A stretch of DNA of 64,000 bases from Hymenobacter convexus (GCF_030580955.1 NZ_JAUQON010000002.1:372001-436000); one strand, 5' to 3'; positions 13,775-23,737 are shown, counted from the stretch's first letter. Translations and numbers: made by a program. The notes: a model not told the origin generated them from the sequence alone.

Positions 13775-15565
13775 CTATTTTCCGTCTGGCGAAGTGTCCG
13801 CCACCACGTACTGCATGCGGTAGAGCTGGGCGTAGTAGCCGCCTTCGATGCGCAGCAGTTCCTCGTGGGTGCCGGTTTCCTTGATTTCGCCTTTGTCGAG
13901 GACGATGATTTTATCAGCTTTCTGGATGGTGCTCAGGCGGTGGGCGATGACGAGCGAGGTGCGGCCCTGCATCAGCTTCTCGATGGCGGACTGAATAAGC
14001 TCCTCAGTTTCGGAATCGACGGACGAGGTGGCTTCATCGAGCACGATGACGCGGGGCTGGTACACCATGGCCCGCACGAAGCTGATGAGCTGGCGTTGGC
14101 CCACCGAGAGGGTGGCGCCGCGCTCCATCACGGGGTAGCCGAGGCCATCAGGCAGGCGCTCGATGAAGCGGCGGGCGCCCACAAGGTCGGCTGCTTCCCA
14201 GATTTGCGCATCGGTGATGGTTTTGTTGCCCAGCGTGATGTTGTCGCGGATGCTGCCGGCGAAGAGGAAAACGTCCTGCAACACCACGCCGATTTGGCGG
14301 CGCAGCAGACTGAGGTCGTACTCGCGCAGGTCGCGGCCGTCGATGCAGATGCTGCCTTCCTGAATGTCGTAGAAGCGGCTCAGCAGGTTGATGATGCTGG
14401 TTTTGCCGGCGCCGGTGGCGCCCACGAAGGCGATGGTCTGGCCGGGCTTCACGTGGAAGCTGATGTCTTTGAGCACCCAATCGGGCTCGTTGTAGGCGAA
14501 GCGCACGTGCTTGAACTCCACATCGCCCTGGATTTCTGCCGGGGCGAAGGTGCCGGTGGTGGCAATCAAATCCTGGTTATCCAGCAGCTTGAGCAGGCGC
14601 TCGGTGCTCACCAGGCCCAGCTGCAGGGTGTTGAACCGGTCGGCAATCTGGCGGATGGGGCGGAAAAAGAGGGCGTTGTACATGATGAAGGCGATGAGCG
14701 CGCCCTTCGAGATGGTGCCCTCAATTTGGCCTTGGGCGGCGTACCACACCAGCAGGCCCACGCCGATGGCACCCAGTACCTCGGCCACCGGGAAATAGAT
14801 GCTGTAGTAGAGCACCGAGCGGATGTTGGCGTCGGTGTGCTCCTGGTTGATGGCCTTGAACTTGCGGTATTCGCGCTCCTCGTTGTTGAAAATCTGGACT
14901 ACGTTCATGCCAGTGAGGTGCTCCTGCACGAAGCTGTTGAGCTTGGCCACGGCCGTGCGCACGTCCTGAAACGAGCCCTTGATTTTCTCCTTGAACACGT
15001 AGGTGCTGAAGAGCAGCGGCGGAATGACGGACAGGCTGATGAGCGTCAGGCGCCAGTCAATCCAGAACATGAAGGCCATGATGAAAAGCAGCTGCAGAAT
15101 GTCGCCCACCATGGCCGCCAGGCCCTCGCTGAACACATCGGACAGGGTTTCAACGTCCGAGATGTTGCGCGTCACGAGCACGCCGATGGGCGTCTGGTCG
15201 AAAAACTTGAGCTTGAGGCTGAGCAGGTGGCGGTAGAGGTCGGTGCGGATGTCGCGCACGATGTACTGGCCCAGCCAGCCGCCGTAGTACGTCTGCAAGT
15301 AGCTCACGCCGGCGTGGGCCACCAGCAGCACCAGCAGCAGCAGAAACATGGTATTTAGGCCGCGCATATCGCCCTGCTCGATGCTCACATCGACCATGCG
15401 CTGGATGAGGAAGGGGCGCAGCGTGCCCAGGGCGGCCGTGGCAATGGTGAGGAAAACCAGGCCGATGAACACGCGCCGGTAGGGGCGCACGTAGCTGAGC
15501 AGGCGGCGCAGCACGGCCCAGTCGAATACCTGACCGGTTTTGGTGGCGGAAGTGGTGGGGTTCAT
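13775..15565 (-). CDS. ABC exporter, fused permease and ATPase (second MsbA-like protein)
   Basis: A 596-residue half-transporter with a six-span N-terminal domain and an ATPase. Walker A is GATGAGKTS (about 381-389), Walker B is VIVLDEATSSVD, the switch is AHRLS. The signature motif reads LSVGQRQL instead of the usual LSGGQ, so the second glycine is replaced by valine; this variant is known in some MsbA/multidrug-like exporters. Substrate unknown, probably a lipid or drug. It is not next to the first exporter (7426), and there is no evidence that the two form a heterodimer. Confidence 0.92.
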   Translation of the reverse strand: MNPTTSATKTGQVFDWAVLRRLLSYVRPYRRVFIGLVFLTIATAALGTLRPFLIQRMVDVSIEQGDMRGLNTMFLLLLVLLVAHAGVSYLQTYYGGWLGQYIVRDIRTDLYRHLLSLKLKFFDQTPIGVLVTRNISDVETLSDVFSEGLAAMVGDILQLLFIMAFMFWIDWRLTLISLSVIPPLLFSTYVFKEKIKGSFQDVRTAVAKLNSFVQEHLTGMNVVQIFNNEEREYRKFKAINQEHTDANIRSVLYYSIYFPVAEVLGAIGVGLLVWYAAQGQIEGTISKGALIAFIMYNALFFRPIRQIADRFNTLQLGLVSTERLLKLLDNQDLIATTGTFAPAEIQGDVEFKHVRFAYNEPDWVLKDISFHVKPGQTIAFVGATGAGKTSIINLLSRFYDIQEGSICIDGRDLREYDLSLLRRQIGVVLQDVFLFAGSIRDNITLGNKTITDAQIWEAADLVGARRFIERLPDGLGYPVMERGATLSVGQRQLISFVRAMVYQPRVIVLDEATSSVDSETEELIQSAIEKLMQGRTSLVIAHRLSTIQKADKIIVLDKGEIKETGTHEELLRIEGGYYAQLYRMQYVVADTSPDGK

Positions 15566-15639
15566 AAGTGGGGCAAAGGTCGGAAGGAAACCGCGGGCGG
15601 GGGCAAGTGGTTGGCCCGGCCCGGCTTACTTCCGCGGTT

Positions 15640-18600
15640 TTACCGCACAATCTCCACCCAGCCTTTCACCCGCTCGCCGCCATCAGCCCGGCTGAAAAGG
15701 TAGTAGTAGAGCCCGGCGGGCAGGCCCGCGCCGCCCCAGTCGTTGTGGTACTCGGGCACGTCGAACACCCGCTGGCCCCAGCGCGAAAACACCTGCAGCC
15801 GGCCCGGGCAGCCGCCCAGCCGCGGGGCGAAGAAGTCGTTCTGGCCGTCGTTGTTCGGGGTGATGATGTTGGGCAGAATGGCGGCCTGCACCTCCACCGG
15901 CGCCAGCGTCACCTGGTGCTGGCAGGGGCCGGGCGGGCCGCTGCCAGTGGGTAGCACGGCCCGGGGCGCGAAGCGGCCATCTGCCGCGTAGGTGTGCTCC
16001 ACGGTGGCGCCGGTGGCGGCGGGGCTGCCGTCGCCAAAGTCCCATTGCACCTGGCTGGCCGTGGGGCCGGCGGCGGTAAAGCGCAGGCGCAGCGGTGCCA
16101 CTAAATTGTCGGCGCAGTCCAGCGCCGCCCAGGTGGCCGTGAAACCCGGCGCGGCCGGAATGGTGATGCGGTAGGGTGCCGTGGTGCAGCCGCCGGGCAG
16201 CTCGTAGTACAGCTCCACGGTGCCTGCCGTGGTGGGCGGGGTGAAGAAGCCGCCGGCCGTCACGCCCGGGCCGCGCCAGGTGCCGCCCGCCGGCGAAGCG
16301 CGCAGCTGAAACGGCGCCTGGCTGTTGCACAGCGTGGTATCGGCTGGCACGCGTACGTTGGGCACCACGCTCACCACCACGGTTTGCGACACCACGATGG
16401 GGCAGCGCACTTCGGGAAAATCCCAGGTGTAGGTGAGGGTGTAGCGCCCGGGACCCACGTCGCCGGGGTTGAAGCGGTTGCCCACCACGCCCGGCCCGCC
16501 AAACGTGCCGCCCGCCGGCGAAGCCGAGAGCACCACCCCGTGCGGCGGTGCTGCCAGGCAGATGCTGACCGCCCCCACGGGCGCAAACAACACCAGCGGC
16601 AGGGCCAGCACCCGCACCCGCAGCTGTCCGGCGTAGGCGCAGCTGGTATCAGCCGGTGTGGGGCCGGTGTAGGCCAGCGTTTGCACCCCCGCCAGCGCTG
16701 CCGAAGGCGTGAACACAAAGCCCGAACTGACCGAGCCCGACACGCCCGGGCCCGTCCAGCGGCCACCGGCGGGGGTAGCGTTCAGGGCCTGGGGGCCGGC
16801 GATGGCGCATACCACGCTATCAGGCACGCTCAGGGTGGCCTGGCCGGCGGTGCGCACATTCACCACCCGGCGGGCGCGGCCGGGGCAAAGCGGCGTGTTG
16901 CCGGGTGGTCCGGTGTAGAGCAGGGACTGCGGCCCCGTCAGTAGGGGCGTCGGCGTGAAAGTGAAGCCCGTGGCCAGCGAGCCCGTCACGCCCGGCCCGC
17001 TCCATTCGCCGCCCGCCGGGGTGCCGCCCCGCAGCCGCATGGCGCCCGCTGAAAGGCAAAACGACGTATCGCGCGGCACCCGGGCCGTGGCCCCGATGGG
17101 CAGCACGACGACGCGCATGGTATCGGTGGCTGGGGAGCAGTCGAGGTCGCCCTGCAGAGAATATACCAGCAGGTGGGGCCCGCCAATCAGGGCTACGCTG
17201 GGCGTGAATACAAAGTGGTCGATAGAGCCCGACACGCCCGGCCCCGTCCAGATGCCGCCGGGCGGGCTGCTGATGAGTTGAATGGCAGGGTCGTTGGCGC
17301 ACACCGTGCGGGGCAGGCTGGGCGTGATGCGGGGCACGGTTTTCACCACCATCACCAATGAAGCCGTGACGGGGCAGCGCCCGCCCGCCACCTCATACAG
17401 CAGGCTGTGGTTGCCCCGCCCGGCCAGCATGGGGTCGAAAAGCGAAGTGCCCGGCACCACGCCCCGCCCGCTAAACACGCCCCCGGCCGGCGTGCCCGTG
17501 AGCTGCACCGGCGCCAGCGTGACGCCCGGCAGCAGGCAAAATACCTGGCGCGGCGCCGTAAGAGTGGCCGTAGCCTGGGGCAGCACCGTAATGCGCCGGG
17601 TGCTGGTGCCGGTGCAGCCGTTCACGGCCGCCGGGCTGGTGTAGGTGAGCACCTGCTGCCCCACCAGCGCCGCCGAAGGTGTGAAGAAAAAGCCATTGGC
17701 CAGCGTGCCCGATACGCCCGGCCCCGTCCAGGTGCCGCCCTCCGGCGAGCCGCTCAGCGGCACGGCATTGCCTCGCGCGCACACCGACAGCGTATCGGTG
17801 CCGGCCGGCGAGGTATTGGCCTGAAACGCAAACTTGAAAGCCGCATTGTTGCAATGCGGCGAGCCATTGGTGCTGGTGTAGGTGCCCGCGCCGGGCGGCA
17901 CTGGAATGCCCGTGCCGCCGCTTTGGTCGCAGGCGCACACGGCCTGGTAGAGCACGTTCTGGTTGTCGAAGCGCGACATGCCGCCGTCCACGTGGTCATC
18001 GGCGGTGGTGCCGAAGAAGGTGGCGTAGTCCAGCACCCGCGCGCCGTCGGAGAGCTGCATCAGGTAGAAGTCCACGCCGTCGGTGGCGCGCTGCAGGGCG
18101 TCGGGGGTGGTGGGCAAGCCGGTGGTGCTGCCGTTGTTGGGGTCGAGGCCGCCGCCCCAGCCAGCCAGGGCCATGCGCCCGTAGCAGTCCACGCCAAAGG
18201 CAGTGGGCGAAATGTCGGTAGTAGCGCGCCCGCTGCCAAACACCGTGGCGAAGCCCGCCGTGCGCAGATTGGGCTGCAGCTGCTGAATGAACTGCTGCCC
18301 GTGCGTCACGTGGTAGCGGGTGGTGTCCGCGCCCGGCCAGCTGGGCCCCAGCGTCTGGCCTAGCACGTACACCCGCCCGCCCGGCCCCGAGCGCACGAAA
18401 AATGCCTGGTCGTAGCCGCTCGTGCCTAGGTAAGTGGCTTGCGTGAGGGCACCCGCACTGGTAATACGCGCCACGAAGCCGTCCACGTTGCCGCCTAGGG
18501 CCGCCTGGTAGCCGTTGGCCGCCCCGCTCAGGGCCGCGCTGGTGGTGCCGCCGGCCACCAGCAGGTCGCCGCCCACGTCTTCGCGCTGCAAGGAGTACGC

Positions 18601-20091
18601 GGCATCGGCGCCAGCGCCGCCCACCAGCGTGGTCCAGCGCACCCGGTTCAGGCTGGAATCGAGGCTGGTGACGAGGCCATCGGAGCTGCCGCCGCGGTAG
18701 GCGCCGGCCGCCAGGCCGGGAAAATCAGCCGAGCCCGTCACGCTGGCCACGTACACGTTGCCCTGCGGGTCGAGAGCGAGGTCACCGCGAAAAGCGTCGC
18801 CGTAGTTGTGGCGCAGGCGGGGCGCGGCGGCGGCCGGGTCGAGCAGGCCGTCGGTGCCGGTGCCGCCCAGGTAGGTGCTGGCCCGCAGGCCGCCCCCGCT
18901 GGCGCTCAGCCGCGTCAGCACCAAATCAGACCCGCCGGTGAGCACAAAAGGCGAATTCAGCCCAAACGGCGCTACCGCCGGCCCGCCCCGCAGACTGTGG
19001 TTCAGGGCCGTGGTCGAGGTGGGATAGTCGGTGGAGGACGTGGTGCCTAGCAGCAGCAGTTCGTTACGCGCATTCACCAGCAGGCTGTGCGGAAACTCCA
19101 GGTTGTTGCCGCCCAGGTAGGTCGCCCAGGCCCGCGCCGTCGTTCCCGTAGCGCTGGCATTAAACTTCATAATGGCAATGTCGATGTTCCCGCTAAAAGT
19201 CGTCAGGTAAGCCCCCGAGGTGGTGGGGTATCCGGGCTCAAACACCACCCCGGCCGTGTAGAGGTTACCCCGCGCATCGTGCGTGGCCGCGAAGCCCCAG
19301 TTCTCCACCGCCGAGCCGGTATAAGAAGCAAACTGCACCGCTGGGTCGATGACGAGCGGGCGCTGCCGGTCGTAGGCGCCCAGGCGGAAGCTCACCGCCG
19401 TGCCCTGCAGCTCGAAGGCGCAGGCCACGGGCTGGGGCTGGCCGGTGGCGGGGTCGGTTTGCCAGGCACGGGGCGCCAGCTCCGTCAGCAGGCCAGCCGT
19501 GGTGCGCACTTCCAGGCGGCCGGTGGCGGGGTCGAGGCGCAGGGCATCGGCGCCGCGGTAGGTCCAGCGGGCCTGGGCGGGGTCGGCGCCGGGCGCCAGC
19601 AGCAGGTCGTATTCAAACTGCTGCGCGGTATTTTCCTTGAGCACCATGTCAATGCCGGGCCAGAGCTGGCGGTAGCGTAAGCCGTGCCAGGCGCGCACAT
19701 CATGCGCCCAGTGGCGGGCGTCGGCACCGCGCAGGTAGTGGCGCTGGCCGGGCGCGGCGGTTTCAGCAGCGGCTTCCAGCGTGGCTGTGGGAGAAGGGGC
19801 AATGAACTCCACGCGCAGGCCGTGGGCTTTGATTTGGCCGCCGGGCAGTCTGGCCGACTGGCTTTCTGCCTGCGGCCCGTGGCCCGGCAGGCCGGTGGTG
19901 AGGGCGTAGGTCAGCCCAGTGGCCTCCACAAACAGTCGCGCGCCGGGTGCTACCTGGGCGGCATAGCGCGCCCGGGCGTCCCATTGTCCCCGGTTTTCAA
20001 TAAACTCCAACGTGGGCCGGGCCTGCTGCCCGCGCACGGGCAAAGACAACAGCGCACCCCACAAAATGAGCAAGGTAAAAAGTAGACGCAT
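15640..20091 (-). CDS. Giant secreted protein with seven GPGV repeats, PKD domain and T9SS type B tail
   Basis: A 1483-residue protein with a signal peptide (MRLLFTLLILWGALLSLPVRGQ). It has an N-terminal DUF7948-like domain (LEFIENRGQWDARARYAAQV), then a propeller-like region with SBBP-type segments (ATYLGGTGTDG, TTLVGGAGADAAYSLQ; about 230-750). Seven units of about 80 residues follow, each with a Cys, the core PAGGxWxGPGVxG and a strand ending in LxYT. A PKD fold (QVQWDFGDGSPAATG) precedes the C-terminal gliding-motility-associated tail (NIITPNNDGQNDFF ... VFSRWGQRVFD ... WVEIVR). It should be exported by the type IX system and anchored on the surface; adhesion or gliding is inference. Confidence 0.9.
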   Translation of the reverse strand: MRLLFTLLILWGALLSLPVRGQQARPTLEFIENRGQWDARARYAAQVAPGARLFVEATGLTYALTTGLPGHGPQAESQSARLPGGQIKAHGLRVEFIAPSPTATLEAAAETAAPGQRHYLRGADARHWAHDVRAWHGLRYRQLWPGIDMVLKENTAQQFEYDLLLAPGADPAQARWTYRGADALRLDPATGRLEVRTTAGLLTELAPRAWQTDPATGQPQPVACAFELQGTAVSFRLGAYDRQRPLVIDPAVQFASYTGSAVENWGFAATHDARGNLYTAGVVFEPGYPTTSGAYLTTFSGNIDIAIMKFNASATGTTARAWATYLGGNNLEFPHSLLVNARNELLLLGTTSSTDYPTSTTALNHSLRGGPAVAPFGLNSPFVLTGGSDLVLTRLSASGGGLRASTYLGGTGTDGLLDPAAAAPRLRHNYGDAFRGDLALDPQGNVYVASVTGSADFPGLAAGAYRGGSSDGLVTSLDSSLNRVRWTTLVGGAGADAAYSLQREDVGGDLLVAGGTTSAALSGAANGYQAALGGNVDGFVARITSAGALTQATYLGTSGYDQAFFVRSGPGGRVYVLGQTLGPSWPGADTTRYHVTHGQQFIQQLQPNLRTAGFATVFGSGRATTDISPTAFGVDCYGRMALAGWGGGLDPNNGSTTGLPTTPDALQRATDGVDFYLMQLSDGARVLDYATFFGTTADDHVDGGMSRFDNQNVLYQAVCACDQSGGTGIPVPPGAGTYTSTNGSPHCNNAAFKFAFQANTSPAGTDTLSVCARGNAVPLSGSPEGGTWTGPGVSGTLANGFFFTPSAALVGQQVLTYTSPAAVNGCTGTSTRRITVLPQATATLTAPRQVFCLLPGVTLAPVQLTGTPAGGVFSGRGVVPGTSLFDPMLAGRGNHSLLYEVAGGRCPVTASLVMVVKTVPRITPSLPRTVCANDPAIQLISSPPGGIWTGPGVSGSIDHFVFTPSVALIGGPHLLVYSLQGDLDCSPATDTMRVVVLPIGATARVPRDTSFCLSAGAMRLRGGTPAGGEWSGPGVTGSLATGFTFTPTPLLTGPQSLLYTGPPGNTPLCPGRARRVVNVRTAGQATLSVPDSVVCAIAGPQALNATPAGGRWTGPGVSGSVSSGFVFTPSAALAGVQTLAYTGPTPADTSCAYAGQLRVRVLALPLVLFAPVGAVSICLAAPPHGVVLSASPAGGTFGGPGVVGNRFNPGDVGPGRYTLTYTWDFPEVRCPIVVSQTVVVSVVPNVRVPADTTLCNSQAPFQLRASPAGGTWRGPGVTAGGFFTPPTTAGTVELYYELPGGCTTAPYRITIPAAPGFTATWAALDCADNLVAPLRLRFTAAGPTASQVQWDFGDGSPAATGATVEHTYAADGRFAPRAVLPTGSGPPGPCQHQVTLAPVEVQAAILPNIITPNNDGQNDFFAPRLGGCPGRLQVFSRWGQRVFDVPEYHNDWGGAGLPAGLYYYLFSRADGGERVKGWVEIVR

Positions 20092-20238
20092 AAGCAATTC
20101 GGTGGAAGAAGGATAGCAGTAAAGCTAGACTGCAGCGCACAAAAACCATGCGCTGTTTCCGCTTTTCTTCTCCTTTATTTCCAGCGGCTTGCCACGGAGC
20201 GGTTTGATAACTCCGAACCCCAGCGCTGCGATGCCCGC

Positions 20239-20997
20239 CTATTCCGGCTCGGGCACCATGCCGTCCTCGTATTCCACCCGGCTCAGGAACAGGCCTCGGG
20301 CCGGGGCCGCGTTGCCGGCATCCACCCGCTTCTGGGCCCACAGCAGTGCCTGGAACTGGCGCGGCGTGAGCTTGCCGCGGCCCACATCAAGCAGCGTGCC
20401 CACCACCAGCCGCACCATGCCCCGCACAAAGCGGTTGGCCCGGATGTGGAACCGCCAGCCGCCCGGCGCGGGGTGCCAGCCGGCGGCCGTGCAGTAGCAC
20501 ACGTAGTGGTTTTCGCCGCCTTTTACTTTCGAAAACGTGGTGAAGTCGAACTGGCCCACCAGGTAGCCGGCGGCCTCGTTCATGGCCGCCACGTCGAGCG
20601 GCCGGTCCACGTACAGGGCGTGGTCGCGGCGGAAGGGGTCGGGCTGCGTCACCACGAAGTACTCGTAGTTGCGCTCCTCGGCCGAGAAACGGGCGTGGGC
20701 CTCGTCGGGCACGGGGTGCAGGCGCAGGGCGGCAATGTCGGGCGGCAGGGCGCGGCGCAGGCGGTAGAGCAGCTGGTCGAGCGAAAGCGTAGCGGGCAGC
20801 TCGGCATCGAAATGGGCCACCTGGTGGCTGGCGTGCACGCCGCTGTCGGTGCGGCCGCTGCCCAGGCAGTAGGTGGGGTGGCGCAGCACCTGGCTCAGGC
20901 AGCGGTCGAGCTCGGCCTGCACGGTGGGCATGCCCGGCTGAATCTGCCAGCCGCAGTAAGAAGTGCCGTCGTAGGCGAGGTGCAGGAAGTAGCGCAT
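20239..20997 (-). CDS. truA: tRNA pseudouridine(38-40) synthase
   Basis: A 252-residue enzyme that makes pseudouridine at positions 38-40 of tRNA anticodon arms. The catalytic aspartate is Asp51 in SGRTDSGVHASHQVAHFD. Other family motifs are LAYDGTSYCGWQIQP at the N terminus, EERNYEYFV and FIHIRANRFVRGMVRL-like sequence (FHIRANRFVRGMVRLVVGTL) near the C terminus. The ATG at 20997 was chosen; an earlier TTG in frame is less likely. It stands between two large secreted-protein genes without apparent functional link. Bases 20092-20238 upstream of the previous gene hold nothing recognisable. Confidence 0.95.
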   Translation of the reverse strand: MRYFLHLAYDGTSYCGWQIQPGMPTVQAELDRCLSQVLRHPTYCLGSGRTDSGVHASHQVAHFDAELPATLSLDQLLYRLRRALPPDIAALRLHPVPDEAHARFSAEERNYEYFVVTQPDPFRRDHALYVDRPLDVAAMNEAAGYLVGQFDFTTFSKVKGGENHYVCYCTAAGWHPAPGGWRFHIRANRFVRGMVRLVVGTLLDVGRGKLTPRQFQALLWAQKRVDAGNAAPARGLFLSRVEYEDGMVPEPE

Positions 20998-21040
20998 GAA
21001 ACGCAAAAGTACGGCCGGGACTAGCCAGTCGAACCAGCAC

Positions 21041-21076
21041 TAAAAAGCCCCCGCCGCCATTCAGGCAACGGGGGCT
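21041..21076 (-). terminator. Terminator after the LamG/Gly-rich secreted-protein gene
   Basis: Read leftwards, the stem AGCCCCCG/CGGGGGCT with a loop of about 16 bases is followed by TTTTTAG, 37 bases after the stop codon. Confidence 0.7.
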
Positions 21077-21112
21077 ACTCAGAGCCGGGTGCGGGCCGGC
21101 CAGCAGTTCGTT

Positions 21113-23659
21113 CTACTCCACCACCAGGCGCAGGGCCGGGGCAGTGCCGGCGCGCACCAAGTAGAGGCCGGCCGGTTGGCTGGCTGGCAGCGTGAGCGGG
21201 GCCATGCCCGCAGCATCAGTAATAGCGGTGAGCACGAGGCGGCCCAGGGCGTCGTACACCCGCACCGGGGTACTGGCTGCGGCCCCGCTGAGCGTGGTGG
21301 TGCGGGCGGCCGGGTTGGGGTACAGGGCCAGGCGGCCGCCACCTACGGCTACCGGACGCACCGGCGAGTAAGCGGCCGTGCCGTCGGTATCGACTTGGCG
21401 CAGGCGGTAGTACACGAGCGGGGCGGCGTAGCGGGTCAGGTCCGCGTCGCCAAACGTATAGGCGTGGGCCTGGGTGCTGCTGCCGGCCCCGGCCACCGTG
21501 CCCACGCGGGCAAAGGCGCGGCCGTCGGCACTGGCTTCTACCTCGAAGCGGGCGTTATTCAGCTCGGTGGCGGTGTGCCAGCGCAGCAGCGCGCCGGTGC
21601 CGGCGGCTTCGGCTGTGAAGGCCACCAGTTGCACGGGCAGCGGGGCCCCCACCGTGAACGTGGGCCCCTGGTAGGTGCTGAGCGTGGCCGAGGCGAGGCT
21701 CACCGGGCCGGTGGTGGTGCCGGTGGGCACGGTCACGGTGGTCGACAGGTCGTTGGTGGGGGTAGCGAAGGGGGCCACAGCCGTGCCGTTGAAGGCAAAG
21801 CTGGTCGCGTCGAGAAGGTTGGTGCCCGTGACGGTAACGGTGGCTCCCGGCTGGGCGCGGGCCGGCGAAATAGCCGTGATGGTGGGGAAGCTGCGCACGT
21901 AGTTGCTGGCCGTGCCGGTGAGGGCAAAGTTCGTGAGCGTGGCCGTGTTACCGTTGCTGCTCTGGTCGGTGAGGCCCGCCGCGCCCGCGTTGGCGCCGCC
22001 GGCCGTGCCCTGGTTGAAGGAGTAGTAGGCCAGCAGGCTGGCGGGCACGGCCGAAGTGGTGCTGTACATATCGGCCTGTATCTGCGCCCGGGTAAGGGCG
22101 GCGCTGTAGAGGCGCACCTCGTCGAAGCGGCCCGTGAAGAAGCGCTCGGGGGTGCCGTTGTTCAGCCAGGCCCCCAGGCTGACGGGCTGAGCGGCCACCG
22201 GCACCGCCGTGATAAAGTTGCTGCTCGACCGGACTGCCCCGTTGACGTAGATGATGGCCGACTTGGTGCTGGCCGAGTACACCACCGCCACGTGCGCCCA
22301 CTGCCCGATGGGCAGCGCCGACGTTAGCGGTAGCCCGTTGGAGTTGCCGCTCACGGTAAATTCCAGGCGGTTGTTTTGGTCGAACTGCAGGTACAGGGCC
22401 CCAGGGATGGCGTTGTCGCTCATCAGCAGGCTGGTGCGGCTGCCCGAGAGGGCCGCCTGGTTCACCCAGGCTTCGAGCGTAAACTCGCTGGTGGCGGGCA
22501 GGCCGGGGGTGTGCACGTAGTCGTTGGTGCCATCGAAGGACAGCGCGTTGTTGGTGGCCGTGCCCACCGTAAAGTACAGCCCGTTGCTGGTGCCGCTGGG
22601 CGTGCTCACGGTCACGTTGCCGCTGGTGGCCCCCGCGGGCACGGTGGCCGTGATGCTGGTGCTGCTGGCCACGGCAAAGGTGGTAGCGGCCGTGCCATTA
22701 AACCGCACCCCCGTCACCCCCGCCAGGCCAAAGCCCGTGAGCGTGACGGGGGTGCCCACCGGCCCAAAGGTGGGACTGAGGCGGGTGAGGGCCGCCACCG
22801 TGATGGTGAGCGTGCCGGGGCCGGCTGTAGCGGCCACGCCGTAGGCGGGGTTGCTGCCCGCCATCGCCCACGACGAGCCGCCTCCGCCGCCTGCGTAGTC
22901 GCTGTAGGTGGTGTTGCTGTAGCTGCTGCTGCCGCCGCCTCCATAGTAGCCGCCGCCCCCGCCGCCGCCAGAATAACCACCGACGTTGTTGCCGCCGGCA
23001 CCCCCGGTGCCGGCGCTGCCCGAATAAGCCCCGTTGGTACCGGCCCCCACTGCCGCCTGCGTAGCCCCCCGGCCGGGGCTGCCGCCGCCAGAATCACTGG
23101 CCCCATCGTTGCCGTTGGGTGTCCCGCCGTTGCCGCCGTTGGCGAGGCCGAAGGAACTGCCGCCGCCGCCGCCGGCCACCAGCAGCGCGTTGCGGCTGGC
23201 CAGGTAGTCGCCGGTGCTGGCACCGGTGCGCCGCAGGTCGGTGGCCCCGCCGCCGCCGCCGCCGCCGCCGTTGCTGCCACTACCGTCGTCGGTGCCGATG
23301 CCGCCGCCGTTGAAGCCGCCTGCGAACACGGTGCTGCCATTGGCATCGTTGGTGGTGCCCTGGCCGCCCACCCGCACCGTGAGCACCTCACCAGGCGTGA
23401 CGGCCACGGTGGCCTGCACCCGCCCCCCGTAAGAGTAGCTGGAGATGCTGGCGTCATAAAATAGCCCGCCGCTTGCCCCCGTGGCCACCACCCGCAGGCT
23501 GGTGACGCCGGCCGGCACGGTGTAGGTTTGAAGGCCGCCGGTGTAGCTGAAGGTGGTGGTTTGGGCCTGGGCCGCGCCGGCCGGGGCCAGTACCGCCAGC
23601 ACCGCCAGGGGGGCAATGGCCCGTCGCAGGCGGGGCAAAGAATAATAGAAGAACGTCAT
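21113..23659 (-). CDS. Secreted protein: Gly-rich region, IPT/TIG, LamG and T9SS type A tail
   Basis: A 848-residue protein with a signal peptide ending AGAAQAQ (about 33). Residues 40-290 contain a glycine-rich region with long GGGGGG runs (NGGGGGGGGATDLRRTG). Then come an IPT/TIG fold (LSPTFGPVGTPVTLTGFGLAGV, about 293-370), a LamG/concanavalin-like domain (LSFDGTNDYVHTPGLP ... FTLEAWVNQAAL ... GRFDEVRLYSAALTRAQI, about 370-570), a second IPT fold (ITAISPARAQPGATVTVTGTN) and a type A sorting tail (LALYPNPAARTTTLSG ... GLYLVRAG). It should be exported by the type IX system. LamG domains often bind carbohydrate; the ligand here is unknown. A striking palindrome lies 79 bases upstream of the start. 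Confidence 0.9.
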   Translation of the reverse strand: MTFFYYSLPRLRRAIAPLAVLAVLAPAGAAQAQTTTFSYTGGLQTYTVPAGVTSLRVVATGASGGLFYDASISSYSYGGRVQATVAVTPGEVLTVRVGGQGTTNDANGSTVFAGGFNGGGIGTDDGSGSNGGGGGGGGATDLRRTGASTGDYLASRNALLVAGGGGGSSFGLANGGNGGTPNGNDGASDSGGGSPGRGATQAAVGAGTNGAYSGSAGTGGAGGNNVGGYSGGGGGGGYYGGGGSSSYSNTTYSDYAGGGGGSSWAMAGSNPAYGVAATAGPGTLTITVAALTRLSPTFGPVGTPVTLTGFGLAGVTGVRFNGTAATTFAVASSTSITATVPAGATSGNVTVSTPSGTSNGLYFTVGTATNNALSFDGTNDYVHTPGLPATSEFTLEAWVNQAALSGSRTSLLMSDNAIPGALYLQFDQNNRLEFTVSGNSNGLPLTSALPIGQWAHVAVVYSASTKSAIIYVNGAVRSSSNFITAVPVAAQPVSLGAWLNNGTPERFFTGRFDEVRLYSAALTRAQIQADMYSTTSAVPASLLAYYSFNQGTAGGANAGAAGLTDQSSNGNTATLTNFALTGTASNYVRSFPTITAISPARAQPGATVTVTGTNLLDATSFAFNGTAVAPFATPTNDLSTTVTVPTGTTTGPVSLASATLSTYQGPTFTVGAPLPVQLVAFTAEAAGTGALLRWHTATELNNARFEVEASADGRAFARVGTVAGAGSSTQAHAYTFGDADLTRYAAPLVYYRLRQVDTDGTAAYSPVRPVAVGGGRLALYPNPAARTTTLSGAAASTPVRVYDALGRLVLTAITDAAGMAPLTLPASQPAGLYLVRAGTAPALRLVVE

Positions 23660-23737
23660 GAATAAAACAGGAAAAAATATAGGACTGCCGCACCCGTGCG
23701 CGTCCCTGCAAAGGACGGAGCCAGTACAAGGCGGCGG

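Noticed and set aside
16384-20085. Long plus-strand open frames (up to about 320 residues) opposite the giant secreted protein
   Set aside because: They are antisense shadows caused by high GC at third positions; no domain is recognisable in any of them.
22900-23320. GCC/GGC-rich simple repeats that could look like an unstable expansion
   Set aside because: They encode the glycine-rich part of the secreted protein at 21113 in a continuous frame.
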